DNA from: Notamacropus eugenii
Lineage: Eukaryota; Chordata; Mammalia; Diprotodontia; Macropodidae
Reading direction: 5' to 3'
NCBI RefSeq assembly: GCF_028372415.1
Contig: NC_092874.1
Location: 338,338,151 to 338,402,150, forward strand
DNA: 64,000 nucleotides
Under the pieces are notes generated by a model. The model had not been told where the DNA came from and did no database searches. It worked only from the letters and a program-made list of their open reading frames with translations. Numbering within the stretch: the stretch's first letter is position 1; each line of letters opens with the position of its first letter. The position numbers and the translations under genes are program-made. Below, in pieces: positions 11,676 through 23,401 of this stretch.

Positions 11676-11990
11676 TGAGATTAAATGAGATAATCGTTGC
11701 AATAATAATTATAATAAACAACCAACATTTATATAGCACCTATATTCCAGGTATTGTGTTAAACTCTTTAGAATTATTTTCTCATTTGATCCTTATCACA
11801 AACCTGTGTTAGGTGTTATTATTATTCCTATTTTCAGGAACATGTTAAGTGATGTGCCATAGCATCAACCAGCCAGTAAGTGTCTGAGTCTGTATCGTTT
11901 TCCTGTGTCCAGGTCAGGCATTCTATCCATTGTGATTTGTAAAACTCAGTCCAGTTCCTGGAACATAAATACTATATAAATGTTAGCTAT
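11676..11990 (+). repeat. MIR/THER-like SINE 3' end, split by another SINE
   Basis: The left bit (GAGATTAAATGAGATAAT, 11,679-11,696) and right bit (CCAGTTCCTGGAACATAAAT and ACTATATAAATGTTAGCTAT, to 11,990) are consecutive parts of a plus-strand MIR-type 3' end. The 240 bp between them belong to a minus-strand SINE. Confidence 0.6.
11700..11935 (-). repeat. MIR-like SINE (minus) nested in another SINE
   Basis: It shows the reversed MIR order: CATTTATATAGCACCTATAT, TTCTCATTTGATCCTTATCA, a core remnant GTTAAGTGATGTGCC, GCCAGTAAGTGTCTGAG, and the head trace CATTCTATCCATTGTG. Confidence 0.65.
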
Positions 11991-12000
11991 TATTATTATG

Positions 12001-12165
12001 TCCCTAATAAATATTTATTTCATTCCTTTCCTAAGTCTAGAATCTCTTCCCTCTTCCCCCATCTCTGAGAAGCCTTCCTTCAAGACTCAGTTATAGTATC
12101 ACTTTCTACAGGAGACCCTTCACAAACTCTTTACCTTCTTATTTCTTCTCCTCCAAAGTTATTTT
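12001..12165 (+). mobile_element. L2 LINE, continuation towards 3' end
   Basis: GAAGCCTTCCTTCAAGACTC and TATAGTATCACTTTCTACAGG match the last coding block of L2, in register with the segment ending at 11,669. Confidence 0.65.
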
Positions 12166-12167
12166 TT

Positions 12168-12395
12168 TATCTAGGTGATACAGTGGATAGAATGCCCAGC
12201 ATGGAGTCCAGAAGAAATGAGTTCAAATCCCACTGTAGACACTTGCTACTTGTGTGACCTTGAGCAAGTCACTAAACCCCTCTTTGTCTTAATAACACTC
12301 ACCTCCCAGGGTTGCTGTGAGAATCAGATAAAATAAAAATTTTAAAGTGCTTAACACATAGCAAGCACTATAAAAACATTAGTTTCTTCTTCTTT
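12168..12395 (+). repeat. tRNA-derived SINE, THER/MIR type
   Basis: The head CTAGGTGATACAGTGGATAG is followed by the core (GTGTGACCTTGAGCAAGTCA). The L2-type tail has CACCTCCCAGGGTTGCTGTG and AGCACTATAAAAACATTAG. Confidence 0.8.
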
Positions 12396-12827
12396 TCCCC
12401 CTCTTCCTCCTCCTCTGCCAGGGCTACTTGTGTTGTTGTTGTTTTTTTAAATGTATCACTATTAATTAATGCAGTGCCTGATGCATTTTAACAACTTAAT
12501 AAGGTGGGGTTTTTTAATTGATTCTACTGTCTCATTCAAATCATTATCACTATCAAATACTGTACAATTCAGTCATAGTCTTGGTTCCAACGCAGACTTC
12601 CTCACTTCATTGATTATCCTCTATGATCACTGTGCCAGTCCCAACTGAAATTGGTTACATCTTTATCTTGTTTTTATCACCATATTCCACGTATCTATTT
12701 TCCAAATGTAAAAAAATGCTTCTTTAAATACATCAGCCACAAAATTCTTATTCATAGTTAAATGCATCATATCTGTTTTCCTGTGAATATTTTACATATT
12801 TACATGAGACAAGAAAAAGAAATGACC
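12396..12827. other. Unclassified AT-rich DNA
   Basis: A TTG/T-rich stretch at 12,431-12,450 and otherwise unremarkable sequence. No gene or repeat is recognised. Confidence 0.4.
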
Positions 12828-12960
12828 ACAGTGCTGGATTTGAAATTGGACTTACCATTTGTCTTATGACTGACTCATTGGCTGGATGATCTTGAATAAG
12901 TGACTTAAGTTTTGAGTTTCAGACAACGTTCTAAGATAACAAGCTACACCCTGATTGAGC
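12828..12960 (+). repeat. Degenerate CORE-SINE fragment
   Basis: ACAGTGCTGGATTTGAAATT and GGATGATCTTGAATAAGTGA keep the order of a SINE head and core, with the tail lost. Confidence 0.5.
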
Positions 12961-13134
12961 TTTTTCTAGGGGAGAAAGCTTTAACACCCTGACAAAATCT
13001 GTATTTCCATATCAATGAAGGCAACTAAACTAGACATTTTCATTCAGAAAGTGTTCTTTGCCTCAGTCACAAAAGTAAAGCATCCAGATAATTTATATAA
13101 TGGTTCACAATTAAAATATGAATTTGAAATTATA

Positions 13135-13318
13135 TTGTGAAATCCTTTGGGGCATAGACCTCATACCTCCCTCACTGGCTTTTTGGGAAGAAAACATTTG
13201 TAAACATTTTATGTTATTAGTATTATTGTCCTTAATAGATCTTGTATGTTTCCCAGGATCTAACACAGTGCTCTCTGCATATGCTAGGTGTTTAATAAAT
13301 GTGTGATGAATAAATGAG
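13135..13318 (+). mobile_element. L2 LINE 3' end fragment
   Basis: TGAAATCCTTTGGGGCATAG, TTTCCCAGGATCTAACACAG, and GTGTTTAATAAATGTGTGAT form the typical last 180 bp of L2. Confidence 0.7.
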
Positions 13319-14062
13319 AGAGTAATGAAGACAGTCAGCACTGCTATTGTTACTTCCAATTGCTCTCTAATTAGCAGTATGTGAAAATCCTGCTGGTAAT
13401 TTACTATTTCTAGCTCTACATTTTGTCACTGAAAAAGTGATATACATCATCATTCCTCTCTGTATTTATAGTTCTTTCTTCAGTGAGCAGAATATTTGAG
13501 ATTTAAATTCTGACTACGAATGGGAATCATTTACTTGTGCACATACTGTAAATACAAATGTGATGGAAAATGACTGAAAGGAAGTGGGGTTTCCTCTATG
13601 CCTGTATTTGGGAGTTGTTTTTGCTTCACATCCTACAGAAATGGAAAATTACATACCCTCATGCTTTCTTTCCCCTGCTTTCATGTTAAAAAAAAAAAAA
13701 GCTAAGGAAATCAAATGGGAAAAGGGGGGAGAAGAGAATTGTGAGAAACATACACACTTTGATGCAACTCACCTTTTAAAGTTGATCTCTTCTCTTTTCT
13801 CTTTTCCTTTGCAGTCCTGAATAAGTTTGACAGGCAGGTCACCTATTTAATAAAAACTGAAACATGGGTGCATTTACCTACCCAATATTCTTTTTGTGTT
13901 TCTCCTGCAACTAATACACAATGGTCATCATTCCAGGTTGTTTTTGCTTTTACTAGGAATTTTTCTCCTAAATCTACTAGGGCAAAACTTATATGCTCTT
14001 CTCACCCAAGGCAACATTAAAAGCAGGCTGTGGAAAGATTACACACACAGGCACACACACAG

Positions 14063-14096
<34 letters not shown>

Positions 14097-15290
14097 CAAA
14101 AGAAAAGCCAGACAGATGATCTCTTACATCAAGAAACCACAAGATGCATCCACAGCAAAGCTGAGGGTGTGTCCTCCTACCTTTTGATGTGAAAAGCTTC
14201 ACTTTTTAAACATTATTTACCCTTTGAGGAGCATACCACTGCTTTGTTCAAAAAGGCAGTTCATGAAAGGAGGCAATTGTTTTGAATTTTTTTCTAAATT
14301 CCACAACTTAGGTTTAGTGACAAGACAAAAATAGGTAAAGCAGACAGAAACAAGAATTTATCGCTCAGATAAAACAAACAAACAAACAAACGAAGAGTTG
14401 AAAGCCCATGACTGTAGTTTATCATTAAAAAACATGGCTCTCATAAAATGTGACTTGTTTGAGATAAAGTTTACCAACTCAGATGAGGCCATGGGTCAAT
14501 TAGGGCTAAAAGTTTCTGTAAATTCTTGCAAAGCAAGTATTTCAAGTAGGGGAGCTATGTAGTAAGACACTTTGACGGTTTACTGTTTACAGGAGATACT
14601 TTTTTATTTTTTAAGCTATGCTGCGGCATCTGGATAATTTCTATAGCAACTGCCTGGGAGTTCAGGTGTGTTCCCACACTGATGATGAAGGGAAGACAAT
14701 CTGGGGTAAGAATAATTTTGGGCTTGGAGATTTCCCACAATTCTTCTTCATTTGCTAATGACAACTTAACATGTGACCTTCTTATTGAGAATGCTGTGAT
14801 CAAACAGAAATGTAATACTGGCTCAGGTATTTGATGACCACTGGGTTGGTTATTTTTGTATGTTCTGAACTGAATTGTAAAGAATTAGGTAATCCTGTCT
14901 GATCTATGCCTTCAGAGTTCACAAGCTGAATATGTGCAGTAGGAATAAGTGTTCTTACTTCGGAATAAAACGTTCTTGGGTCTTATTTTATGACAGAAAA
15001 TAATAAGAACAGAGTAACAGGTTTTTTTTTTCTACTGAGACATTTCTTGATTTTGAGCTCTTCAATCAAGTACACTTATTCTGATTTCTCAGGGAAAAAT
15101 AAAGATTTTTCAATTCATTGGACCAATTTTTTTTTTTTATTAGAGAAAGCTACGTCAAGGAGGACTAATGCTTAGTAAATGCACAGATGTAATGTGGTGT
15201 GCATTTTGTCACAGTATATAACTTCATATCTTTTCAATTTTATGAAATAATAGTAATGGCCAACTACCTACCATCAAGAGGTATGGTGGG
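13319..15290. other. Unclassified non-coding DNA
   Basis: No gene or LINE is recognised. It contains an AAAAC-rich stretch at 14,371-14,390 and poly(T) runs near 15,020 and 15,128. The open frames around the CA repeat are products of that repeat. Confidence 0.5.
14041..14095. repeat. (CA)n microsatellite
   Basis: An interrupted then pure CA tract. It creates spurious Thr/His and Cys/Val open frames on the two strands. Confidence 0.95.
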
Positions 15291-15294
15291 AAAG

Positions 15295-15482
15295 GAAGTG
15301 ACTAGAGGTAGCATGTCACAGTGACATGAACAAAAGATTTGAACTTAGAGGACATCAATTCAAAGTCCACTTTTGCTACTTACTACCTTGGTCCTCATTT
15401 TCCTAATCTTTAAAATGAAGAGGACCTCCAGGGTTTCTTCTAGCTCTAAATCTAGAATCTTATAATCAAGGTATTTCAGAAG
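15295..15482 (+). repeat. CORE-SINE with CR1/L3-like tail
   Basis: Head-like CTAGAGGTAGCATGTCACAG is followed by GATTTGAACTTAGAGGACAT. The tail GAGGACCTCCAGGGTTTCTT plus CTAGCTCTAAATCTAGAATC differs from the AACCCC tail of the SINE at 1,880. The copy at 20,838 (minus) is the same type. Confidence 0.7.
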
Positions 15483-18304
15483 ATTGAATTCCTCCATTTG
15501 GCAAAGATATTGCTGTTGCTACAGACATAAAATCATTCTTGGGTTGTAGATGGTTCAAATCATTTGTTACTTTTCTGTTAGCCTTAGGAGCCCTGCTATT
15601 CTATTACATCAATGGAAAAGTGATCTCATTCAAGTAAGTAGTGCCTCTAAAAATACAGATTACAAGCTCTACATGCCTGTTTTTTTTTTTCTTTTGGTAT
15701 GGGCAACTCTCAGTCCTATGCTTCTGTGAATCTACCATAGGGAGTCTCTGCAACATTATGAGGGCCTTCCTTCAACCCTCACTCTCAATATGTGAGCAGT
15801 CCATCTTTATCTTTTCCCCTAGTTATTTCTAATGACCTCCTTTATACTGCTTTGTATGACCCTTTAACAATGTCGAGCTTCTTACTCATGCCCATCACAG
15901 ACCTGTTGAGAGCCCTACTTTAGAAGGTCAATGTCATAATGGGAACAAGTCCATGTTTATGCTCAACTTATTCTTTACTTCAGTGAAAGTATCTGCACAA
16001 ACATTTATCTCTACTGGAGTGAGTAGGGACTTGTGGTAACCGAGATAGGCATTCTGGGGTGACCTTGCCTTTCAGTAGCTCTCATTGACCATGAAGCAGC
16101 CTCAGAAAGGAGTCAGACTTGCTGGTAAAGGGAATTGAGACAGTATCAGTACTTTGATACATATTTCCCACCTTCTTTAGGCCATTCAGAAAGTTTGGGT
16201 ACCCTCCCCCCCACTCTTATACCAAAGGTCTGTCCTTTTAATGGCTAACCCAATACATATAACAAATTTTGCTCTGGTAAAGTCTCCCTTGGGGCCAATA
16301 GCTCTTCAACACATTATTTAGAAACAAAATGAGTTTTGAGAGAAGTTTTTTCCTCATTTTAAATTTCTGTCTATCTGCACATGCCATTCTCTGCAATGGA
16401 AAATAACTTCTTCAAAGTGCTTTCTTTTTTACTCCAAGGCTAGTGGGAAAAGACAGAAAGAAATTCAAGGTGAAATATTAAATTTTAGCCAAGGGAACAG
16501 TTTTACAGTGGTCATATAAAATCATAGAAATGGATGTTTATGATGGAAAACCTGGCACATTCTTTTTACCCTACAGAGCCACTAAAAAGGCTCTATAATG
16601 TTGTTCATTCATTTTCTTGAAAACTAATTATTAGAATCAAACCTGAATGGGTGATTAACTAAGGAAAGGGTAGAAGAAAGGATCTACTGATTACCCTATC
16701 ATCACAGATTAACAGTATGTAATAATAAATACCAAAAAACCATCTGTGTACAATTGGAAAAGGACCAAGTGCAGCACTCAAAGTCCCAAGGCAAAACTGA
16801 AAGCACTTAATGTAACAGGAACTGCTTACCTGAAGGATTATGTTTAGTGTGAAGGTCATTATTGCATTATAAATCTATATTATTTACTAAGGTGTGTCCA
16901 GGGGGATGAATGATAATGGACCTGGCTAAGGAGATGCTGCATAGAACAGCTAGCAAATAGACTACTCTTCTGAGAACAGAATCCCTGCAATGAAAATGAG
17001 GGCTCTCAATAATGCCTCTTCACCATTTGGAAGAGGGAATGACTACTAATGCATCAATCAGTTTTCCTCATTCTCATTTCCATGCTTGCACTCCATTTAT
17101 AATAAACAGTATTAAACAATTAATTCAGCAAGCAAGACCTCAATGTCATATAATAAGGTGCTGTGCCTACATAGAGGCTAACATAATTTCTGAATTTTTT
17201 TTACCCCCAGTCCCACAATCAACCCTTAATGTTTTTCTTAATAAAATTCCTCGTGCAGAAATTTCTGTTGAAATGGCTAATGTATGATTCATAATTAAAC
17301 AGATATAATACTTCTTTCACAGATTTCCAATGCTTTTTTTTTACTTTAGGGAAAATCTTTCCATACAAAGGATATTTGTTGAATTTTTACTTGGCAAGAA
17401 TATAGGAAGACAATTACTTTTTCTATCTCTGACACCCAGGTTTCAAAGCATGATTTTTCTTGTCAAGACCTCCATGTAATGCAGTGCAACCTGTTTTACT
17501 GCTTCTGAATCTATTAATTCTGAACAAAGGCCAAGGATTTTCTTGTCCCAATTTATAGCCTCAGCTGCCTGAGCTCAAAAGGGTTTAAGTACAAAAATGC
17601 TCAAGTCTAGTGGGCATTACAAAGTTTTATGTAAAATACATCAAAGGTCTTTCAGTTGAGATTATTTTCTTATACGAATGTGTATACATATATACACCAC
17701 ACGCATGTTTTATATATAGTCATATTTGTGCATATAGGCATATAGATATAGATATACACATGAATATATATATGACTGGAAAGATTCTCTTCTTTTGGCA
17801 TTATTCAACAAAAAATTGTCATCAAAGAAAGGTAGGTATAGAATGTCAGGAAAACATAATTCTAAGAGAAATCATTTATCTTCTATCAGCACGGGTCTGT
17901 CATCTGTGTAGTTCTTAGACCAGACTTCCCAAACCTAGCACAATCAGGTGAGATGTGTTTAAGTAGATGAGAACTGTGTAAGTTGTTCTAAGATTCACAA
18001 CCAGGTTGCTGTTGAGAGTCAGGTGAAATGTAAATTTAATTTGAGAATAACCATTTTTCAAAAGGAAAAGACCTATGAAATTTGTTTGTTGGTTTTGTTT
18101 TGTTTTGGTGGGGGGTTGTTCTATTTTTAATAGTTTTCTCTAAGGATGTCTCTTTCACCCACACTTTCCAGGCAGCATCACAATATTCTTGGATTAACTC
18201 TCCTTGGTTTAGAATAATTTCTGTGAAGTCTACCCCTGGATATAAATGGATGGTAACTAAATATTCTATTTGAATGAAAAAAAAATAACTTGACTAGGCA
18301 ACTA
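15483..18304. other. Unclassified non-coding DNA
   Basis: About 2.8 kb with no gene recognised on either strand. A loose ATATAC/TATAGA tract lies at 17,680-17,775. This is one of the longest stretches without a recognisable repeat, so it is a fair candidate for unique sequence or very old repeats. Confidence 0.45.
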
Positions 18305-18475
18305 GAATAATATCTCATTTTTCAAAGCACTTAATACTTTTCAAGGCATTTTTCTTCACAACAACTACCCTGCCAGGTACAACCTTGTACAAGTAGTATT
18401 ATTTCCACTTTGCAAATTAGGAGCTGAGAATAGTTTCGTACCCTCTAGCATAGTCAAAACAGAAGAGTGTTCCAA
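18305..18475 (-). repeat. MIR-like SINE (minus)
   Basis: TATCTCATTTTTCAAAGCAC, TCTTCACAACAACTACCCTG and TTTCCACTTTGCAAATTAGG occur in the order of a reversed MIR. Confidence 0.6.
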
Positions 18476-18504
18476 GACAAAACAAAATAAAAACAAACCC
18501 TCAT

Positions 18505-18618
18505 TTCCCTCATATGTCATTTTGATTCCCTAGTCCTTAATTTCCTTTACTGTAAAATGAGGATGGTGGACTATCATCTATATGGTTCTTTCTAGTTTTA
18601 GCAGTCTATATTATAGAT
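18505..18618 (+). repeat. SINE 3' fragment with CR1/L3-like tail
   Basis: CTGTAAAATGAGGATGGTGG and ACTATCATCTATATGGTTC followed by TTTCTAGTTTTAGCAGTC correspond to the tail of the 15,295 SINE. Confidence 0.55.
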
Positions 18619-18723
18619 GAATCTGCGGTGTAACAGAGAAGTGCTTTAAAAAGGTATCTCACATTGAAATAAAAAAGAATCATACCTCTTTGTAGAAGGA
18701 GGGAAAGATGGAAGTGGAACATG

Positions 18724-18764
18724 AGAGGGAGAGAGGGAGGGAAAGAAGGAGGGAGGGAGAGAGG

Positions 18765-18861
<97 letters not shown>
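18724..18861. repeat. (GA)n microsatellite, about 138 bp
   Basis: A purine-only strand: GGGA/GAAA-mixed at first, then a nearly pure GA run of about 80 bp. It yields a spurious Ser/Leu frame on the minus strand. Confidence 0.95.
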
Positions 18862-18863
<2 letters not shown>

Positions 18864-18894
18864 TTAACCAAATAAAATAACTCCTTAAGTTAAA

Positions 18895-19225
18895 GGGTGC
18901 CAGCTTATGTAATGTTAATGAGAGTTAAAGATCTTCACCGCCACTATTAATAGGCCTCAGGTGGAGCCTGTTAAGAGAAGCTTGATTACTGATTACTGGA
19001 GGTTTGCTTTAATTTCCAGTGAAGTACTAGGTCACAAGGGTCATGATGCCCTCTGGTTCTGAAAAGTGTATATATACTGCGAGGTGAAGTCTTGCATTGG
19101 GGTTTACTCCTTGGAAGAAGGTTGCTGTGCCAGACTCTGTGTAGCTATTAAAGAGCCCCCTGGCTTTGAAAACCCAGATGCTGGTGCTTCTCTCTCTGGT
19201 AACTATGCATAGTAGAAACCCGGTT
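18895..19225 (+). mobile_element. Probable solo LTR of an endogenous retrovirus
   Basis: The order of parts is that of an LTR: an upstream region, a TATA-like TGTATATATACTGCG at about 19,066, then, about 80 bp later, an ATTAAA poly(A)-like signal in GCTATTAAAGAGCCCCCTGG. A short U5-like end GATGCTGGTGCTTCTCTCTC finishes near GGTAACTATGCA (19,198-19,209). I found no clean target-site duplication, and the left end is uncertain. An alternative is a fragment of a longer, older LTR. Confidence 0.5.
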
Positions 19226-19724
19226 TGTTAATGTGTTCCTGTTCATCATGCGACTTTTTCGTATTTCAAAGCAAATTTCCCCAAAGGAAATAATATAAAG
19301 TTGGATGATCGGTACCACATCCCCAAAATTACTCATGTAAAAATAATTATTACTTATTTTAAGCAAGTTTTTGTCCCTAATGTGCATGAAATACAATGGC
19401 AATGATTAGTACACAATATAAACCTAAAATAAAATAAATTAACCTGCACTTTACCTTTGAGAAAAGTAGTGGCTGGTGTGAGGGAGATGAGAGGGAGGAG
19501 GAGGAGGAAGGATTATTGCTTGGATGGAGAAGTTCCTTGTTCCTTGATTCAACATTGGGACTGTTTTCTCTTATCCTACTTTCACTAAATTAAGACTAAC
19601 ACTACTGCCTTCACTTATTTTTCATTTTTTGAAGCACTTTCATGTTTTGATTCACTGATTTTTTTTTTTTTACTTTACATTCACTTTTGGCTAGTAATCT
19701 GTCTAAAGACACTTGTTTTTGACA

Positions 19725-19960
19725 GTTTTTTTTGAAATTCATTTATTTGTTTTCAGTTTTAAACAATCACTTTCATAAGTTTTCAATTTTCTTCCCCTCC
19801 CTCCCTCTCCCTCCCAAGATGTCATGCAATCTTTTGTGGGTTAAGAAAACATTGTCCTAGTTGATCATCATCCCTTTACAAGCTGTTCAAGTCCAAACAT
19901 GATGTTTGTACTGCGAATTTTTGTTTGTCCTGCAAGATAAATTTTTCAAAAAATTTTTAC
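19725..19960 (-). mobile_element. L1/HAL1 3'UTR fragment (minus)
   Basis: GTTTTAAACAATCACTTTCA and the pyrimidine block CCCCTCCCTCCCTCTCCC followed by AAGATGTCATGCAATC resemble the 3'UTRs at 46,660 and 43,020. No ORF2 follows. Confidence 0.5.
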
Positions 19961-20837
19961 TTCTCCAGGAAAGCATACATAAACCAGGTTACTCATAAAT
20001 CAGGGTTCTTCTGTCTGTATATATGTATGTAATGGTTGGACAGTTGGATCTGTCTATTGATCTGTGGTGTATGTGTGGCTGATGGTCAGACAGTTAGAAG
20101 CCCTGTCTGTTGGTCTTTATTTCTTTGCTTGTATTTTCTCTGTTGGTATATGTGATTAAAGAAGATAAAAGCTGTTTTCTTTTTAGAAAATCATGATCTA
20201 AGAACCTGTGCTAGTAGGACACCCTGGTTGTGTCAAGGTGCTTGCTGCTTACCAGGCAGTGATGAGGCAGAAGTAAGGGAGAATATAAAGAGGTGACAGA
20301 TTCACTAGGCTTTATAATACGGAATAAACAAAATTCTCTCCAGGCAGATAATTCCTGAAGATCAGTGAGCCAGACAAGGCTCCAATTCCTCTTAATTATA
20401 TACATTTTGGTGTCACAATGGTCTTGCAATCAGTTGGTTCATGCTGTTGTCACACTTATGTACTCATAACCCCTCTCTTCTCTGAGGGACTTCAAACTTT
20501 CGCAGCTTGCTTCCTTTTATGCAGGTTTCACCTTGCATCATCCTTTACTCCTTGCAGTTAGGAAAAACAAACAAAATGAACAACTATACTTTCCATAAAT
20601 ACCATTGGCAAAAACAGGCTACAAATGAAAACAGAGGAATTAATTTGATATCATGAAAAGTAATAACAGAGTTAGGACTTAAACACAAGTCTTCTGACTC
20701 CAAGACTTAATTAAGCTTTTCTATCAAGAGATATGTTACTTTATATACATTTTTTAAAAAGTAAGATACCATTAAAAAAGCAACAACTCTACATACACTG
20801 TGCTTCCCGTACATATTTACTTTTCTTACAAAGATTA
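19961..20837. other. Unclassified DNA
   Basis: Nothing firm. The stretch 20,195-20,600, with TATAATACGGAATAAAC, has an LTR-like look but no ends or duplication could be found. Confidence 0.35.
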
Positions 20838-20998
20838 TTAGAACTAGAAGTGACCCTAGAGAACATAATCTAAGTCCTTTATAAAAACTGGGAAATTAAG
20901 ACCATGGAGAAAAAGTTACTTGCCCAAGGTCAAACAGATAGTAAGTTTTCTGATTGGAAATCCTGTACTTCTTTCCCTGTGCTGTAGCTGTTTTTCCT
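20838..20998 (-). repeat. CORE-SINE with CR1/L3-like tail (minus)
   Basis: GAACTAGAAGTGACCCTAGA (tail), AGTTACTTGCCCAAGGTCAA (core) and TTCCCTGTGCTGTAGCTG (head side) are in reversed order, matching the family at 15,295. Confidence 0.7.
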
Positions 20999-21249
20999 AC
21001 CCACTGCTATCACTCACTTTTCTTTTTTACTTTAGACTACCTACAGCTTTTTATTTTATGTAGTAATGAGGGAGGAAAGGGGAAGAATGAGGATTATATA
21101 TATATATATATAGTGTGATTAGTAGAAAGTCAACATTTGAATGAGACTTTCAAATGCATTTCTATCATACAGAAGGCATGAACATTCCCTCCAAAATGCT
21201 TTCTCAAGGATGGTTCCCATGGTGGGAATATCTTTCAAAATGAATTAAT

Positions 21250-21365
21250 CCATCAGCAATCACTTTTTAAGTGCCTGTTGTGTCCTAGTCATCATGTTAG
21301 GCAAAGGGAATATAAAGACAAACATGATACAATTCCTGCCCTCTACACACTTAAATCCTATCAGA
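21250..21365 (-). mobile_element. L2 LINE 3' end fragment (minus)
   Basis: TTTTAAGTGCCTGTTGTGTC, GGCAAAGGGAATATAAAGAC and TTCCTGCCCTCTACACACTT are the reversed L2 3' end. Confidence 0.7.
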
Positions 21366-21899
21366 TGAATTGCATGGTTCAGAATTTTGAGAGAATAGAC
21401 TCTTATGGGAGAAGCCAGGCCCTTTGACCTTCTCCATAAAAAATCAGTGATAAACAAGCTCAGTGGTTACCCCTCCTCTTTTTTTTCTTCCTTGAGTGGG
21501 TCTGGGAGCATGGAAGGTGGTGAGAGTAATTAAGCTACCTTAAAACAGAAACATTTAGCACAAGCAGACCTACCCAATGACATGGACCAAGAAAAAATTC
21601 CATAGACTAACTTTTTGGCTCTCTCGTGCTTTTTTTCCCCCTTTTCTGATCTGAGTTCATAGGTCAGAGACCTGGTAATTGATCTTCGTAGTCCAAGAGA
21701 TGGGAGAAGCTAAGGAACAGGTGAAGTACTTGGACATCCTGATAATTCCTGGAGGTTTGCCTGTTTCCATCAGCCCAAAATTTGATGCATTTCTTTGTTT
21801 TTACATTATAATCATTTGCAGATTATTCCTCATGCCTCCTACAGCAAAGTAAAGCTGAAAAGTAAAACTAATAAAACAGTTCCTTCATTTTCCATTTTG
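21366..21899. other. Unclassified DNA
   Basis: No gene or repeat is recognised. A CTTTTTTTCCCCCTTTTC pyrimidine run lies near 21,628. Confidence 0.4.
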
Positions 21900-23401
21900 T
21901 TAACTGTATTTTTAAAGAAAATGTTCAGTTTTTCTTCTACCTCTTTAATGTGACTTTTAAAATCCTTCTTGAGCTCTTCAAAGAAGGCATTTTTGGGCTT
22001 GAGACCAGTTCATATTCCCTTTTGAGGTTTCAGATGTGGGTATATTGGCAATGTTGTTCTCTCCTGAATTTATGTTTTGATCTTCTCTGTCACCAAGATA
22101 CTTCCCTATGGTTATTGTTTTCCTTTGTTGCTTTTTTCTCATATACTTTGCCTTTTTTCTGGCTTTTAAAGTTGATGTCTGCTTCTCTGGCTCAGGGTTC
22201 ACTATCCCTAGCTTCTTGTACTGGGGGCTAGGGGCCTAGTTACCAGCTTGCTGAGGTGCAGCTTGCTGTTGACTTGCTGGGACTCCTCCCTTTCTGTAGA
22301 GGTCCCCTTCAGCCACATCAAGAGGGATCTTTCCTGTTAATCTCCCTAGGCTGTCAAGATAAAAGACTGCTGTAACCCATCTTTCTACTGGGTACATTAT
22401 TTTAGGATTTTTCCTGGGACAGTATTCTCTGGGTTTTTCAAAGGCAATAAGGGAGGGTGAGAGTGACTTACTAATTGCTCCACTATCTGGGCTTCCAGAA
22501 ATAAAAATAGATGACTTTCAAGCATTCGGCCTGTGGGCTGATAGCTCCAGGAGAAGCTACTCCTACTACTGTTACCACCACCGCTGCTGCTGCTGCTGAC
22601 AAATTGGTCACTTTAAAGGCCTGTTTCTCGTTTGCTGGGTCCTGAGTTGTATTGGCTCCATCTACACCATTACCCAGTTCCAACAAACCCTTTTTGCTAA
22701 ACTTCTAAGTTGTCTGTGGGCTGAGAAATCTTTTTTTTTTTTTTTTTACCGAAAAAGAACCTTTACTGCAGTAAGGATACATAATATAGTATGTACGCCC
22801 ATCCATCATCTGCTTGAAAACCCTCTCACCTCTCCAGGCAGCCCAATCCACTTCTAGCTAGCACTGATAGGAAGTCTCAGTATTAGTTTTCCCTAACATC
22901 AATTAGAAATTTTCTTTTTATAACTTGAACTCATTGTTCATACCTCTGCCCTCTGGGGCCTCCTGATTCTTAAAACAATTCTCTTTCTAGGATACTATCC
23001 TGGTAGAACACTCACATCTCTTCTGCTGCCCAGTCTAGTACTTTGCAAATTGTTGATACTATTTGGGAATTTGGGGCTTGGGCAGGGATCAGTGGGCTGA
23101 GAAATCTTGAAACTGCCACTGCTGCCAGTGAGTCAGTCCACTGAAGCCTGCTTCAGCTTTCCTGGGGCTAGATCTGTGCTTGTGTGACCTATGTTAGGCT
23201 GTGCTCCTCTCTCAATCAGTACAGCAAAAACTTTCTGTTGGTCTTCCAGGTCTTGGGCTGGAAGTTTGCCTCACTCTGTTTCTTTTTGGGTTTCTACCAC
23301 TTTAGAATTTTTTCAGTCACTTTTTAAAGGTAGTTGAAGGTGTTGGGGGAGAACTTAAGATAGTCCCTGCCTTCACTCCACCATCTCGGCTCCACCTCCC
23401 C
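21900..23401 (-). mobile_element. L1/HAL1 5' portion (minus), split by a 359-bp insert
   Basis: The 5' end is at 23,401 (reverse complement GGGGAGGTGGAGCCGAGATG). It continues through a 5'UTR and reaches the ORF1 start region near 22,200. There the frame reads an N-terminus with SETSKGNMNWSQAQ, homologous to the LPSETSDGTMNFSQAQ start of the 52 kb ORF1. The copy stops near 21,900 within the coiled-coil region. No ORF1 C-terminus, ORF2 or poly(A) follows, so its 3' part is missing. The insert at 22,733-23,091 interrupts the 5'UTR. Confidence 0.7.
22733..23091 (-). mobile_element. 359-bp poly(A) retrocopy containing an L3/CR1-like segment
   Basis: A perfect 17-bp duplication, GTGGGCTGAGAAATCTT, flanks it (22,716-22,732 and 23,092-23,108). 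On the minus strand the body ends in CTTTTTCGGTAAAAA with about 15 A residues, so it was inserted by target-primed reverse transcription. Inside are phrases of the L3/CR1 3' region (GGCCCCAGAGGGCAGAG; TGGATTGGGCTGCCTGGAG; TTTTCAAGCAGATGATGGAT). CR1-type elements normally lack poly(A) tails, so this is more likely a retrocopied cellular RNA, or a SINE carrying an L3 segment. No tRNA-like head is seen. Confidence 0.7.

Noticed and set aside
14041..14095. Thr/His-repeat peptide and short regularly spaced units suggesting a CRISPR-like array
   Set aside because: Simple CA microsatellite. No spacers exist, and the window is mammalian nuclear DNA.
18680..18871. Ser/Leu-repeat protein on the minus strand
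   Set aside because: Translation of a (GA)n microsatellite. The same holds for frames at 26,194-26,406, 38,799-39,113 and 42,191-42,427.
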